Assembly (NCBI GenBank): GCA_030278955.1
Contig: JAOANR010000006.1
Span: 56,014,915-56,078,914 of the forward strand
Length of the DNA: 64,000 nucleotides
Source: Hygrophila difformis
Taxonomy: Eukaryota > Streptophyta > Magnoliopsida > Lamiales > Acanthaceae
Reading direction: 5' to 3'
Below the pieces are notes generated by a model. It made no database searches. It was given only the letters and a program-made list of their open reading frames with translations, and had not been told where the DNA came from. Shown here piece after piece: positions 20,891 to 33,926 of this stretch. Position 1 is the first letter of the stretch, and each line of letters opens with the position of its first letter. Both the position numbers and the translations under genes were made by a program.

Positions 20891-21399
20891 TATTAAATTC
20901 CTTAACTCAGATAACTTAACTCTAAATAAAAACAATACAATTATTTTGGTAAATCAAAAAAAAATCAATATTTGCAGGGTAGATTAAAAAAACCAATCGT
21001 CTCAAACTAAAGTTGGCATATTTTACCAATTTTCGACCCCTTTTGACCAAAAAAGCAAAAAGAAAAAATAACGCAAAAAATTGCATATATGATCACCAAA
21101 AAAATTCACAACCAACAGATCTCACCACCCACATACAAGCCACAAACACATAACAAATTCCCATCCATTCGAGTAATATCCCCAACCAAACTACAATCTG
21201 TAATTAATCACTTTAGTACCCTGGCCATTTCAACCTCATTTCTTGTCTGAATTTCCCACCAAAAGAGGAAGGAAAAAGGAAGAGACACAAAAAATTAAAA
21301 AAAGTAAAGAAAACCCTAAAAAAAGAAAACCAAAAAAAAACAAAAAAAAAGGATCCTCTTTTCTTCCTCCCTACATTGATCCATCATCATCCCACAATT

Positions 21400-22416
21400 A
21401 TGTCATACCCGTACTACTCCAAGCTGGAAAACCCATACGCCTCCGGTCCTGCTCCTGGCTACGCGGTGGGGGCACCCCCCTACGGAGCCCCCCACAACGT
21501 TCCTCGATACCCTTCTGATTATCGCAAAAGGTCATCTGGTTCGTCGTGCATGAGATGCATGTGTTGCTGTTGTTGCTTCACAATTATACTCATCATCACC
21601 ATTACCATCATCATCATGTCATTGTTCAACATATACGACCCTAAGGTCCCCGAGTACAAGATCGAGGGAATCCAGGTCAAGAAATTTGCCCTAGAACCTA
21701 ACTCCATCCTAAACACCGAGTTTGAAGTCGATGTCAAGGTTGATAACCCTAATAAGAAGCTTGGATTCAACTATGGGGCAGACAACTTCGTCGAGGTACT
21801 CAAAGAATGTTTTTGATTCATAAATTTATTCTCGATTGATATAATTAAAATGTATGATTGCGTATTGTCTGAACAATATATATTTGATAAAATACCCTAA
21901 CATAAACTATGATGGTAAATCACATAAGGTTTGATATTATCTTTTTTGTGGATGTTATGAATCACTTTTTTACGTAATTCAATGCAGATTGTTAATGATT
22001 TATACTATAATACAATTAAACGGATCTAATAATATTTCACATGACTATATTTTTTCTTATACAACTATTATGTTTTTTATGCTGAGCAGGTTCGATACAT
22101 GGACCAGCAGATATGTGGCGGGAAGTTCCCGCCATTCCACCAGGACCATGAGAACACAATGAACATGAAACTGTTGTTGAAGGGGCAGACGGTGTTCGGG
22201 CAAGAGCTGCAGAAACAATTAACAAAAAGCATAGAGATTCGCAATATCCCCATCCAGGTGAACGTCCGTGTGCCTGTTAATATTGTGGTGGGAGAGCAAG
22301 TGACTCTCAGGGAATTCGAAATTTACGTCTTCTGTCATCTGACACTGGACAACTTGTCGCCGGATGGCTCCATTGGGATCCTTTCCAAGGACACGAGGTT
22401 CAAGTTCGAGCTTTGA
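21400..22416 (+). CDS. NDR1/HIN1-like (NHL) LEA2-domain membrane protein
   Basis: Two exons, 21400-21795 and 22090-22416, joined by a 294-bp GT-AG intron in phase 0, giving 240 aa. The start is the ATG at 21400 (MSYPYYSKLENPYASG). The N-terminus is Pro/Tyr/Gly-rich and cytosolic. Then comes a Cys cluster (CMRCMCCCCC, aa 51-60), a likely palmitoylation site, and one hydrophobic segment (IILIITITIIIM). The rest is a LEA_2 beta-sandwich (VDVKVDNPNKKLGFNYG, ending FCHLTLDNLSPDGSIGILSKDTRFKFEL split over its last strands). NHL proteins are plasma-membrane-anchored proteins linked to defence and stress. Length and single intron fit the family. No damage is visible, so this is a normal host gene. 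The exact paralogue is not determined. Confidence 0.9.
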
Positions 22417-23795
22417 TTTATATATATGGTGATGACCGAAGAATTTGCTCATAGAGGGTTTGATCTTTCATGGGAGATGATAGAGAAGATCAGAATCAAG
22501 TTGTTATGTAATCATACAGACAGACAAGTCAAATGTGGTGTATAGATGTCGTATAACTTACAAGGCATGCTCGGTCGACAAATCCTTGCAATGGCTTTGT
22601 TAGGCGCCGTACGTAAGTTGTGTTTGGATTAAAATAGTCTAGGGTCTTTTTGCTTCTTTGGGTTCTAAATCAACTAACATCTTGTACTGATAATGTGCGT
22701 GTTTGTATGTATTTCATGTGCAATTTTAGATGCATTTATTGAGACTTCTTTCTCAAAAACATTATATATGGATCATTTACCTAGAATCTTGTTGGAAAGT
22801 TTGGATGATACGCTCGGGATTTGGAAGAGCAAACTCTGAAGAATTAATATCGGAAGGAGTCGAATTGAACAAGAAACTTGAGGCTCGTATCAAACACATT
22901 TGCTTTCTTGTCGAAATTTCCATCACAAGTTGCAATGGATTTTTCTTCTGTTGCAAAAATCAGCTCCAAAACTAAATTTTTCTATCTTATAGTGATAAGA
23001 GATTATTGAGGTACGAGTAAAGCAGTAGCAGATCCAGAATTTTTTTTTAAGTGGTGTCCAAAAAACTTGATTGAAATGAATGAGTGTAGTATTACCATAA
23101 AAATTATGTCACCAAACCTAATTTAGCTAAATGTAAAAAAATCTATCTTAAAATAGCATTTTCATCCAATCCATTTAAGTGGTGTCATATACTATCCTAC
23201 TTTATATATATGTAGATCCGCCCATGGAGTAAAGTCCCATCTATCTTTTGAGTGATGAGGAACTCGAGACAAGTTTGCGCGGATAGCTCATGCTTCGAGT
23301 TTATCGTAGCGCTAATACTATAACAAAAGTACTGTATATACTTTTAACTATCAAATTCGATAAGTAGTGAGTTTCTATCGCAATTTAATCCCCAATTTTA
23401 TTAGTGCTTGATAGAATTCTAACGTTCAGCAACTAAATTTTTTAAAAGTAAATGAATACATACATAAACCACCAATCTTATTATCTACCATTGATTTTTA
23501 CAGTAGCAGCTGCAGGTGGCTGCACATGTATACGTCACTATGAGTGTGATTTGAGAATTGTATTATGTAATTGATGAAAATTGTGTGTTTTTTGTGATGT
23601 GACCGATATTTTGTGTAATTGAATAATATGTGATGTGAGAGATGTTTTGTGTGATTCGAGAGACTTTTTCTGATGTCTGCACATGTATACTATTAAATGG
23701 GTTGTACCATAACCGGATTCTATCATTAAACCATTAATTAAATTCCAAACTCCGGACTTCGAATTAGTTTTTATTTTCTATTTAGTGTTTTTTTT
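22417..23795. other. 3' region of the NHL gene and intergenic DNA
   Basis: The 3' untranslated region probably runs to about 22750. Beyond it I see no gene, only AT-rich DNA. 23540-23670 holds three loosely repeated TGTGATGTGAGAGAT words. Confidence 0.6.
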
Positions 23796-23798
23796 TTT

Positions 23799-23953
23799 TT
23801 TTGAGGAGCCTAAACCAGATAAAGGTTGGTGAAAGTTCATGCCACATAAATTACAAAGTGTAAAAGGGAGAGATAGAAGGCCGGGTGGGGAATCGAATAT
23901 CCAACGCTAAGGTTGGAAGACATGGACTTGACCGTTTGGGCACTTCCCCGTCC
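23799..23953 (-). mobile_element. SINE (family 1), minus copy
   Basis: T-rich left end (the reversed A tail), CATGCCACATAAATTACAAAG, and on the minus strand box B as GATTCC within the family context. No clear duplication. Confidence 0.6.
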
Positions 23954-24171
23954 CCTATTTTCTAGTTACACAAGTGTTTTAGTTACATAATAATTGGAAA
24001 AGATATCGTGCCAATTAAGGCTTGGTCTCGAAAAAATTTAGATTGCGTTTGTCCTAAAGAAAAACTTGTAGAAAAAGGATTAGATTTAGGTGATGATTCT
24101 TCACATGCATAATGTTCTTAATTTTAATATTTTTGTACGGAGGGTATTGTATTATAGTTGTTTTAATTTTT

Positions 24172-24300
24172 TTTAGTTCATGTCACACGTACAAATTAAA
24201 AAGGATAAAAATGAAAGATAGAGAGCAGGTGGAAATCCAACCTCAATCCTAATGTTGAAAGACATAAAGTTTATCGCTTTGGCAAATTTTCATCCTATAG
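24172..24300 (-). mobile_element. SINE (family 1), old minus copy
   Basis: T8 left end, CATGTCACACGTACAAATT, GGTGGAAATCCAACCTC and the GTTGAAAGACATAAAG region match the family but are diverged. Confidence 0.5.
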
Positions 24301-24624
24301 TTGTTTTAATTGCAGAATAATTTTATTACCATATAGGTTGGAGATATTTCCAACAATATTAATTACTAACATTTTAAGGGAAATTAATAGGTTTTTTAAG
24401 AAACAAAATCCTATTCTCTAGTAACGTGGCGTGATGTAATATTTTGATTTATGTTGCATAAACCATTATACAATTTTTTTTTCTTATTTCTCAATGTAGT
24501 AGGAGTATCCCTTTATAATTTGTGTGGTTTCAGCTACCACACACATTTGCCGACACATGAGTGTCACATTTAAAAAAAATGTAATAGGAGTATATTTCAC
24601 CGAAAAATGTAATAGGAGTATATT

Positions 24625-24755
24625 TTTTTTATGAGCATGGGAAAGGGGTTCTGGGAATAAAAGGGAGGGATATGGGACAGGTGGAAATCGGACCTCAAAC
24701 TTTTCAACTTTCCGTTGGAAGTCAATGGATTTGGGCTAAGTCATCAGCCCCTTCT
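24625..24755 (-). mobile_element. SINE (family 1), minus copy
   Basis: T7 left end, GGGAATAAAAGGGAGGGATA, GGTGGAAATCGGACCTC and CCGTTGGAAGTCAATGG match 46201-46365. Box B is mutated. Confidence 0.6.
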
Positions 24756-24765
24756 CAATGTAATA

Positions 24766-24972
24766 CTCCCTCCGTCCCAATTTTGGACACAGTATTTTAG
24801 GTAGAATGAGTTATTGTGTTAAAGTGGAGTAAATTGTTGATGTGATGTTTTTTTGAAGGAGTAAAAGTTTTCTAAATAAGGAAATGTGACAATTGAAGTG
24901 GAACGAACCAAAATAGAAAATGAGACATTTGAAAAAATAGAAAATGAGACATTTGAAATGGGACGGAGGGAG
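24766..24972. mobile_element. Stowaway-like MITE (family B)
   Basis: TA|CTCCCTCCGTCCCAATTTTG ... GGGACGGAGGGAG|CA. 207 bp with an internally repeated AAATAGAAAATGAGACATTTG. It lies directly beside the preceding SINE. Confidence 0.8.
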
Positions 24973-25952
24973 CATTTAGAATAATTTTATAGAGAAAATC
25001 ACTTTTTATTTTTTCTTACCCTTGTTATTTTTCTTCTTGCAATTAAAATTTTGTCAATATTTGCATACGTAGAACGACGAAGAATTGGGTGGTGTTGGTG
25101 CATCATGGCTGGTTTTCAAATGCTCTAACCTCAACCCATTCTTCTTCTTCTTCTTCTTCCTCCATTTTCCGCCATTCTTCCCATTTCTTTCTATTAGGCG
25201 GCCCGGAGTACCCCTTCCCTGGGAATCAACTTTCAACGAGACAACCATCGCCATCCGCAACTCAATTTTTTTTTATCAACTCCTCGATGGCATAATTCTA
25301 GGTACTTGAGTTTCATCAACTCTTTTTTGTTTGTGTTAATTTCTTGTTTTCTATATTCATTTCTATGGAACCATAATGTGCGTGCCCTTTTTGATTTCTT
25401 TTATCAATCACATTTTTTTCGCATTATTATTCTCTGGCACAATGACTCCCAAATGATGCATAATAAAGTGAACCCACCAAAAGACACCCTTTGATTGCGC
25501 TTTTAATCTTCCCCTTTTGCCTGTGACAGACAAAAAATTAGATTTTTATCTTCTTTTTTTCGTGAACTATTTATGTTATAAAGGAGTTGGGAAATACAAA
25601 TTGCTGTATCATGTATGTAGGATAGGGAAAATCCTAGAGAGAGAGGATTGGGAATGATTAACAGGTTGAATTAGAGGAGCTAAGCATGGGTTTGTGTAAT
25701 TATTGGGGTGATTTGGCATTGTCAATTTGCTTTCCCTTTCTTCTTTGTTTGAAAGGGTGTGGGAATCTGATGAGATCCCACAATTTTTTCCCTGATGAAA
25801 TTAAGGAACAGGAAATGTATGCCTTCTTGTGCCTCTCATCAAAGAGTAAGCTGACATTTCTCTTGCTCATTGATCTTCACAATTTTTTTTTTCCCTTTTC
25901 TGTACTTTTGAATAACTCATTAGCCACTTGGAAAGAAGCTTCTTGCTCAACA
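24973..25952. other. Upstream region of the ELMO gene
   Basis: Contains pyrimidine-rich (TTC)n stretches near 25142-25165 that look like a plant 5' leader, and may include non-coding first exons. No coding exon was identified with confidence. Open frames at 25085-25310 and 25686-25997 are not recognised. Confidence 0.45.
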
Positions 25953-28900
25953 ATGCCTGGAGGTTCCTATCTTCAAGTATACGATGCCTTTTGTTAATCA
26001 GAAGTGTCTTTTTGTCCTTCATAAGTGGGATTATGTACAATGATCTGAGGTGTTTTAGGTTGTGTGTGGAAACTATCATATAAACCCACGTACTCTACAC
26101 CTTTTCTTTTCCATTCCTTTTTGTCTCTAAAGAATCTAGATGTATTTTGTTACAAATGAACAATGTAGGCTTGGAGCTTCTAATGATATGTCTGATCGAC
26201 GTCTTCCTTGCTATGTTCTCAACATGCCTCTCATGTTCCATTCCTCTACTCAGATTATAGATCTTCGTTGGTGATTTCAAAATGTTGGTCTTAGAATTAT
26301 ATTTTCTTATTACTTTGAATCTTATTGTTTATCTGGATTGATCTACTTAAGTTTTGTTTGATAATACTGGAAGATGCTTTCTGCAAATGGTTGAAACGCG
26401 ATACGTACTGACAGAATGGGTATTCCAGGACACTGCATCAAAGTAAACTTGGTAGACTGGTTAAGATCTTTGTCATTTGTTTGCTCTGTAGGTTGATGAA
26501 GATGAACTATACTGGGAAGGAAAGAAGCGAGGGGCAGTATCAGCATGGTCGCACAATTCTGCTCGCCTAATATCAAAGTTAGCTCATTGCTTTAGTGAGT
26601 CAAATATTTATTTCATGTTGCATCACTGAGTCTATCTTCTTCAAATTCCCTATCCCTTATCTCAAGCTCTCCAGCAAAACCTCAAGGAAACCGGCAAAAA
26701 ATGACGTTAATAGTGTCAGTTTCTACCCATCCTTTTCTCCTCCATAAAAAGTTTTATACAAGCATCAAACTTCAGATGGTTCCCTTTCACTTACCTGTTC
26801 AGGTGACCGGCATTGGTTTGAGACAGCTATCAACCCTTGACGATATTGATGTGGAATGATCACCAATGGATGTGAAATAAATGCCCTGAATCTCCAATTT
26901 ATTTAGATTTATCTTTTGCCTACAAATAGTGGATCCATTAGTTTTACTTGTTGCCATTGAACCATTTTGTGTTTAATTATTGTTCCACAGCACATATACT
27001 AAAGAATTTTGTAAGTACTTTTTATTAAGTAACTATACAGTCTACTCTATCCCCCCAAAAAATGCTTTAATTTTATTTTCTCTTCCTGATGGGATAATGT
27101 TGAATGTAGCTAATGCTATGGTCGGTCCACGAGCATGGGTAGGAGGAATTTTTAGCCGTGCGAATTCTAGAAAGTTTGAAACCATCAACAATCTTAACTA
27201 TACTCCTACTCCTGTCCAGGTGATTGGGATCTCTGCCCTTAATCACATATCTGGTATATGGCACATATTGTTTATCACTCACATTTTCTTTTCTTCCAGG
27301 AAGAAAGGCTGGAAAGGCTAAAACAACGATTAGGAGTGCCTTTTGATGAGAAACAAATAGATCATCAAGTATATTCTCTCTGTTTATTCTTCTTTTTATA
27401 CCAAGGGGTTATGCAATAGAAAAAACACAAGTTAAAAGTCTTGACAATATCATGCTATAAGTTGAGTTTAAAGATTCTATAAGTGTGTTAACATTGACAT
27501 CTGGTTTATTACTATTGTACATTAACTCATATATATGCTATTCCTGACAAAATCGAAGTCATCTTGATCGCCAGGAAGCTCTTCAAGGATTGTGGGATGA
27601 ATCCTTTCCTGGTACTAAGTATAAGGGGTTGATCTCTGAACAGTGGAAAGATATGGGCTGGCAAGGATCTAATCCATCAACTGACTTCAGGTAAACTTTC
27701 ATATCTCATTCCCCTATCCCCTGGAAAGACCATGGCCTTCCAACAGAGTTATCTACTTCAAATTTGGGGCAAGGCAACATTAAATTAAAAGATCATATAT
27801 ACATCCTGTAACATATACTGACAATGAAACCCCCCATTCCATCTAACCAACCATGTTATGGTCGCTCTGTAGTGAAATAGTCAAATTATCATCTCATTAC
27901 ACTTCATTGTTGGCCTCAGGGGCTGTGGTTTCCTGTCACTAGAGAACTTGCTGTTTTTTGCCAGAAATTATCCGGTATGGTTACTGACAACTTTCCAAGC
28001 AAAACTATTTGTGATGACTGTGCTGCCATATAAGTTATAATGAGGATGGTTTTTACTAATGGGAAACATTCAAAGACTACTTTTCGTAGATTACTTCTGA
28101 AGGAAAGTGGTGAGCGTTCTCTGTGGGAGTACCCCTTTGCTGCAGCTGGTGTTAACTTAACTTTTATGTTAATTCAGATGCTTGAATTATATTCAGGTGC
28201 ACTAAACAACACAATCTTATCCAATTTACTGAGGAATTTACATTTCACATATGAATTTTATTGAATGAGATACAGATTCTAGTATTTTTCTATTTGGTGC
28301 AACATCTTTTGGTTGTGTTGTGTATCCTTCATGAAGTCAAAATCACATCTTATGATCAATAATAAACCTGTCTATCTTTTCGATTGTCTACAGAAAAACC
28401 AAAAAGTATTGCAGGAATTAATTTTGTTAAATTACTTGGAGGTAAAAGAGATGCTGAAATAACAATTCTGTAATTTGTTTTCACTCTATGGGGTTCTTGA
28501 ATGAGAGCGTTTTGCTTCCTTGACTGCAGAAGATGAAGATGCATTCGATATTCTCTATTGTATAGCATTTACAATGTTGGACGCCCAGTGGCTTGCAAGG
28601 CATGCTTCGTACATGGAATTTAATGTACTCTTCCTCTCTTGATATCTCTCCCTCTCTCACTTTTTTTTCTACCATTGAAGTAGATAAAATACAGGGCTAA
28701 TGTCATGAATGTTATGTGCAAATTAGTGTTGCCACTAACTGCATATAGAATCTGATGAGCCATAAATTAGCCGAATACACTCTGTAGGTAATAATAACAT
28801 GGTGGCATGTGTCCGAGAAGTAGTTGATTTATGTTGTAGGGTTTGATATCAATAAAAGTTTAAAATTTAAAGAAGACATGGTCAATATGCAAGAGCAATA

Positions 28901-29541
28901 CACTCAAGTTGCAGTGTCTACTAGATGGTATAGAGGAACAGATATATTCAGCATTGTTGATTAAACAACTCCTCTACTCATGTTAAATAAATCTCGGTTC
29001 ATATTAAACAGTTGTTTAACATTATTGGAGAGGTGTTTAATGCAGTATTTAGTTGTCGAAGACTCTATATTATTCAAGTCATGAAACAGACTGGTTTGAT
29101 ATGAATGGACAAAATAACTCATTCAAAAGTCGTACAATAAATTTGTTTATCTCATTGGAGAGGTGTTTAATGAGTTAAATAATTGTTAAAACACCTTCAA
29201 CAAATGTTTAATAAGTTTAGCACACATATTTAGCATGAAAAAATAGGTGCTTAATAAATTAAACAGCTGAATAATTCAGCAGTTAAGTATGCCAGTGTAA
29301 TGAATTAAGCAACTCTTGCAAAATCGATGCATTATATTGTTTTGAATTAGAATTACCTTACCACTGCACATCTCTGTTCTTGCATTGTACATATACATTT
29401 GTTTCGCATTCTAACAGCGAAATTCTATAAAACGTGCAGGAGGTTCTGCAACTAACAAGAATGCAACTGGAGAGGGAACTCTCTCTAGAAGATGTTCACA
29501 ATATACACGATTTGCCCGCCCACAATATGTTGTACAAATAG
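25953..29541 (+). CDS. ELMO/CED-12 domain-containing protein, ten coding exons
   Basis: Exons 25953-25976, 26492-26594, 27110-27219, 27300-27368, 27575-27690, 27920-27974, 28076-28196, 28394-28441, 28530-28624 and 29440-29541. All junctions are GT-AG, phases are compatible, and the total of 843 nt gives 280 aa. The N-terminal part reads VDEDELYWEGKKRGAVSAWS and TNAMVGPRAWVGGIFSRANS. The ELMO domain (about aa 100-265) includes LISEQWKDMGWQGSNPSTDF, GFLSLENLLFFARNYP, LWEYPFAAAGVNLTFMLIQM and FDILYCIAFTMLDAQWLA. Plant ELMO proteins belong to a conserved family whose animal members act with small GTPases (engulfment, Rac/Arf regulation); their plant role is less defined. The 8-codon first exon (MPGGSYLQ) is the least certain part. 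The remainder is intact and looks functional. Confidence 0.9.
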
Positions 29542-30745
29542 TCACACACTTGAACCCCTTAATTCTACACCCCATGACTTGAAGTCTGCTCATTTTTGCA
29601 AAGTGTGTTAAGTTTCAGAAGAACACTACTGCTCGTTCAGTAACCATAATCTGGGGCGCGCACAAGAGACGTCCTTTTTTAAGCTCTCAACCGATCCGTC
29701 TCTCATTCAATAGACCAGCAGTTAATATAGAAGACTTCTTGCCAGGTGTGTTTGTTTACCTATGCAGGATATCAATATATGGGACATTGTTGTATGCATT
29801 CTTTGTAAACTATAGCAATGTACATTATGCTGATCCTCACAGGAATCCATCCGCCTTTATGTATTTATGTATTTGTATATTACCTTAAAAATCCTATTTA
29901 AAAATTTCTTACATTTTGGGGTGTGTTGAGGAGGATAGAGCTAAAGGGCCTGTATAGAGTTCAGTTCGGCCCAATAGAGGCCCAGAACTAATACCATTTT
30001 TAGCTTATATGTTTTGGGCCAGCCCAATTAGGTTTTCACATGCCGTTGCTGCAAAAGCTTGGTTAAAATATTATTTTTTATTTTTTATTTGTACTTTTTT
30101 GAAGAAAGTCATAAGATTTTGGTCCACATAAGCTTTAATTTTAGATGGAAATGCTACTTTAATGATTATTTTATTTCATCACCTAAATTGGCATCCATGT
30201 GTAGAAATTGCAAGCATAACATGTGGTATTGTCACTCAATTTCATGATTGCATGTCCACTACCAATTTGCAAATGCTAAATTTAGGTTCTAGGAAAGAAC
30301 ATTTGACTTATAATTGTAGTTCTTGGGGTAAATTATTTTATTGGTTTTATTATATTTTTGTTTAGTACAGCTTTTAGGACTTTAAAAAAGTTTGATATAT
30401 ACTTTTCTGTAGATTGATTTCTAAAATTTGGTTGGAAAAAAAAAAAGTTGTGTGTTTAAGATTTACATAAATTCATGTTCATTTGTCAAATTTTTTTTGA
30501 GATAATTCACTTGATCACGGTACGCAATTAAAAATGAAATAGTAGATTTAATGGATAAACATTTGAGCAAGTCAGTCGAAAAAAATAATAACCATAAACA
30601 ACACATGAATCAAATTACATTAATCATCATTAGTGTATTAGTGGCTTGAGCAATACAAGATAACACGCCACTTAATCATCATTATATATTAATATATATT
30701 GTACATATAAAATTAATTAGCCTTTATGGTTTACCTTGCCAAGAT
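29542..30745. other. 3' region of the ELMO gene and intergenic DNA
   Basis: 3' untranslated sequence probably to about 29900. The rest is AT-rich with no gene or repeat that I can classify. Confidence 0.6.
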
Positions 30746-30753
30746 GGCGCAAA

Positions 30754-31077
30754 CATGGTTCGCCGTCTTGGCCGATATGGCCGAGATCTCAGCGAGTCGT
30801 AACCGGAACGGTAGGTGCCGTTCTGAGAATGATACCCAGTTCAATTTTAACTCATCTTCGCGATATTGCCGAGATATCGCCGAGAAATCGCCCGGTACAC
30901 CGAGATATTCGAGATATCGCTGAGATATCGTCGAGATTTCGCCCAGATTTCATTTAAATATTTTTTGCTATAAAATACAATGAGCCGATATTTGTCCGAT
31001 ACGCCGCGACGATACACCGCGACCGATATGGAACTACCGCGACCGCGACGCGACCGGTTCCGCAATGGCGAACCATG
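30754..31077. mobile_element. Non-autonomous hAT element (hAT-MITE), 324 bp
   Basis: 11-bp terminal inverted repeats CATGGTTCGCC / GGCGAACCATG and a perfect 8-bp duplication GGCGCAAA (30746-30753 and 31078-31085). The interior is unusually CpG-rich for this region and full of GAGATATCG-type words (GATATCGCCGAGA, CGAGATATCGC, GATATCGTCGAG). It has no transposase. Confidence 0.9.
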
Positions 31078-31615
31078 GGCGCAAATGCTGAGCATTTTAT
31101 TTTAATGACGTGGGCTTATCTGTCAAAGCCCTTTCGGCAGCGCAGCTGGCGCGTGGTTCCCCTGAATTCGTCATTGATCTCCCGAGGCTCCTGATTGTTT
31201 TCTTTTCTTTTTTCCTTTGTGTTTTCTATTTTTCTAGTCTTTATTGGCTGTCAAGCAAAAGAAATTATATTTTTTGGTTTAGGATTTAGGTATATACAAT
31301 AGTTGATAATCCTTTTTTAATTATTATTACTAATATTCGACCCCGTGCGGGAACAAATTTTACACCAAAATTTTAATTTTGGTGTAATATTATTTTATTT
31401 TATTATTTTTTTGTTGGAATTTTCCAGTGAATAAATCCTAATACCAATCATGCCGGTGCAAATCTTTGTGAATTTTCACTTTTCATATGTATATATACTA
31501 TAATTTATTATAAATGGAATATGATTGAAAATTAGAGAAGTGGAAAACAAAGCATATGATATGATAATTGATAAAAGAAGAGGAAGGTCCCAACTCCCCC
31601 ATTAACCTTGAAATT

Positions 31616-31619
<4 letters not shown>

Positions 31620-31649
<30 letters not shown>
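31620..31649. repeat. (AT)n microsatellite
   Basis: About 15 uninterrupted AT units. Confidence 0.95.
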
Positions 31650-31652
<3 letters not shown>

Positions 31653-32356
31653 TGGGCATGTGGTTGTCTAATTCCTTCAACGCGCATGCAAATTTCTTAC
31701 AGTCGTCCAACTCAAAATTAGTGAAATTTCACTCAAAATTCAACATGGGTTCTCAACAAAATGGGTGTCATTAGCTGATTGAAATCTTGATTTCAACTCC
31801 AAATTTTGGGAGGACTACAAGTGCCTACTCCTATTTGTTAGCTAAAATTATAACCTTGGGAATTGAAGTTGATTTTACAATGTTATTACTACTAGAATGG
31901 AAGAGGATAAGGTAATTATGGATTCCCAAAACTCAAAACGCAATCGAATTGGTTAAATTTATCACTTGGTAGAAAGTAAAAAGATTGTTTTGTGGGGGGT
32001 GGGGGAATGGTGGAAGTGTAAAAAAAAGATTTTGGTGGAATTTATGTTTATAGTGTATATATTTGTGGTGGAATTTAAACAAGTTTATTTTTGTGTAAAT
32101 AGTTCTCCAAATTTATATTTAATTATTCATATGGCCCTCTGTTTTTTTGGTTTAATAATAAAAGAAGTCTCTATCAAACATTCAATGCAAGTGCCCATTT
32201 TTCCACATTTGCAACTTCTTTGTCTCTATTTATTGCACAAATGGCTTGCATGTGAAATTCCTTTTATTTTTAGGTTTTTTACTAGTCTAAACTCAATAAA
32301 TTCATTTTTAAAATATTTCACGAAAATGGCTCCTAATTATTACTTAATTCCATGTT
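31650..32356. other. Intergenic AT-rich DNA
   Basis: No recognisable gene or element. The open frame at 31966-32511 has no domain features and runs into a SINE. Confidence 0.6.
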
Positions 32357-32371
32357 TAAATATGTATGACC

Positions 32372-32520
32372 ACCAACGAATGTTGGAGTTTCGATTCCCC
32401 ATCGACCCCCTATCTCTCCCTTTTATTCCCATTTGTAATTTATGTGTCATGGGCTCCCACCACCCATTGCCTAGCATGTATAGGTTGTTCAAGAAAAAAA
32501 TAAATAAATAAATAAATACA
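32372..32520 (+). mobile_element. SINE (family 1), 5'-truncated, with 15-bp duplication
   Basis: GTTTCGATTCCCCATCGACCC (box B area), TTTGTAATTTATGTGTCATGG and CTCCCACCACCC, then a TAAA-repeat tail. TAAATATGTATGACC flanks both sides (32357-32371 and 32521-32535). Box A is missing. Confidence 0.85.
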
Positions 32521-32535
32521 TAAATATGTATGACC

Positions 32536-33614
32536 TCCATGTCCTTTCATTTCTCAAAGAAAATGGTATATTATATTTTATTTATCAATTTCTATTAATA
32601 ATTAAGGGGGAAAGAAAGTTGAAAATATAGAAGTATATATATACATATATATATCACCTCTTTGGCTAATTAATTTATTCACATGACTAAATGAAAGAGT
32701 CAAGCCCTTTTGACTAAATCTGCAATTTCTATACTATGTCAAAGTGAAAAAAATGGTTGATTGTTGGTAGTTGACACCATATCATTGATCCTTAATTTAT
32801 TTTCGGGAAAAATTCTTGCTATGGATATGGTTAGGAGTTGCAAATTATTGTGATAAATGTGGTTTTATTTATTTATTTATTTGGGCAAATGAGAGCAAAT
32901 GAGCAAAGCAAAAGTTAGGAAAGGATATCCCAATTAAATGTAGGCCAACTTTATGATGGCCTTACTCATAAAAGTCAAATTAAATTGAAATTAAATAATG
33001 TTATGAAGTCAATAGGAAAGAAAATGTGTTCCTACAAACAACCAACGAGAAGATGTGGATTTCATTTCTTGTCCGAATTTTGTGCTTATTGATGATGTTG
33101 ATCACTAATAAGAAAATATATATTCTATAGCATGTTGGGGTAGACACCTCCAAAGATTTTTTTTTTTTTTTGATAAATTATTTTAACAAAATGGATTTTT
33201 TTTCCCTTCATTTTGAATGATTAGGACTCTAATTAAATGAAGGTCCACTATAATTAAATTAGACTATGTGATAATTAAGTAGCCTCTTGTTTCATTTCCA
33301 CTTCTTCTAAAGCTTTTGTTCTTGCTTGCTACATTCATTCAAAAGAAAACAATATATGGAATCCCTTAATAATGTTAGGTTAGTTTTAGGTAGTCGTAAT
33401 ATTAATTATTTCAGTTATTTTAATTATTATTGAACGCTTATTTGGATGTAATGGATTTTAAATTCACACCATTTATAATTTATAATCATTTAGTTAAAAT
33501 TAAAAATTGAATTTTTTTCTAATGCCCCAAGTGTTTGTTTGGCAAAACTAAATGGAATTGCGCGTTGGAACTTTAGCCGCTGTAGTTTTTTTTTTGTATA
33601 TAGAAGTTGGAGTT
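32536..33614. other. Intergenic AT-rich DNA
   Basis: No gene or classifiable element is seen. There are homopolymer T tracts near 33157-33172. Confidence 0.6.
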
Positions 33615-33639
33615 TTTAATTTCATGTAAAGTCTTTGTT

Positions 33640-33926
33640 TTTTTTTTTTTTTTTTTTTGCATTACAGCCTTAGAAGGCTAGGAAAACGGCCAGGGAGGCA
33701 AAAAAAGAAAAATACAGAAATAAAAATAATCAGATAACACGTGGAAACCACATGCCTATACGATCAGCAGCTAACAGGTTACGACATGAGTCCGGAGGAA
33801 ACGCCCACGATGTGTAGAAGGACTCCGCATTCGCTCCCATTTTCGCTAGGCAATCAGCGACAGAATTCCCTTCACGCAAGATATGTTGGAATTGGATGGA
33901 ATGGAATTGCAACTTGAGATCATCAA
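33640..33926 (-). mobile_element. 5'-truncated LINE with RNase H end and 25-bp target duplication
   Basis: A 20-base T tract at the left is the reversed poly(A) tail. On the minus strand the element encodes QFQHILREGNSVADCLAKMG, the end of the plant LINE RNase H domain, then a stop and 3' untranslated sequence. A perfect 25-bp duplication flanks it (33615-33639 and 33927-33951). The intact duplication indicates a fairly recent insertion. Confidence 0.92.

Noticed and set aside
25085..25310. Coding first exon of the ELMO gene
   Set aside because: The frame is driven by a TTC repeat and has no family match; more likely 5' untranslated sequence.
31966..32511. 181-aa open frame
   Set aside because: No domain and its 3' half is a SINE, so coding is unlikely.
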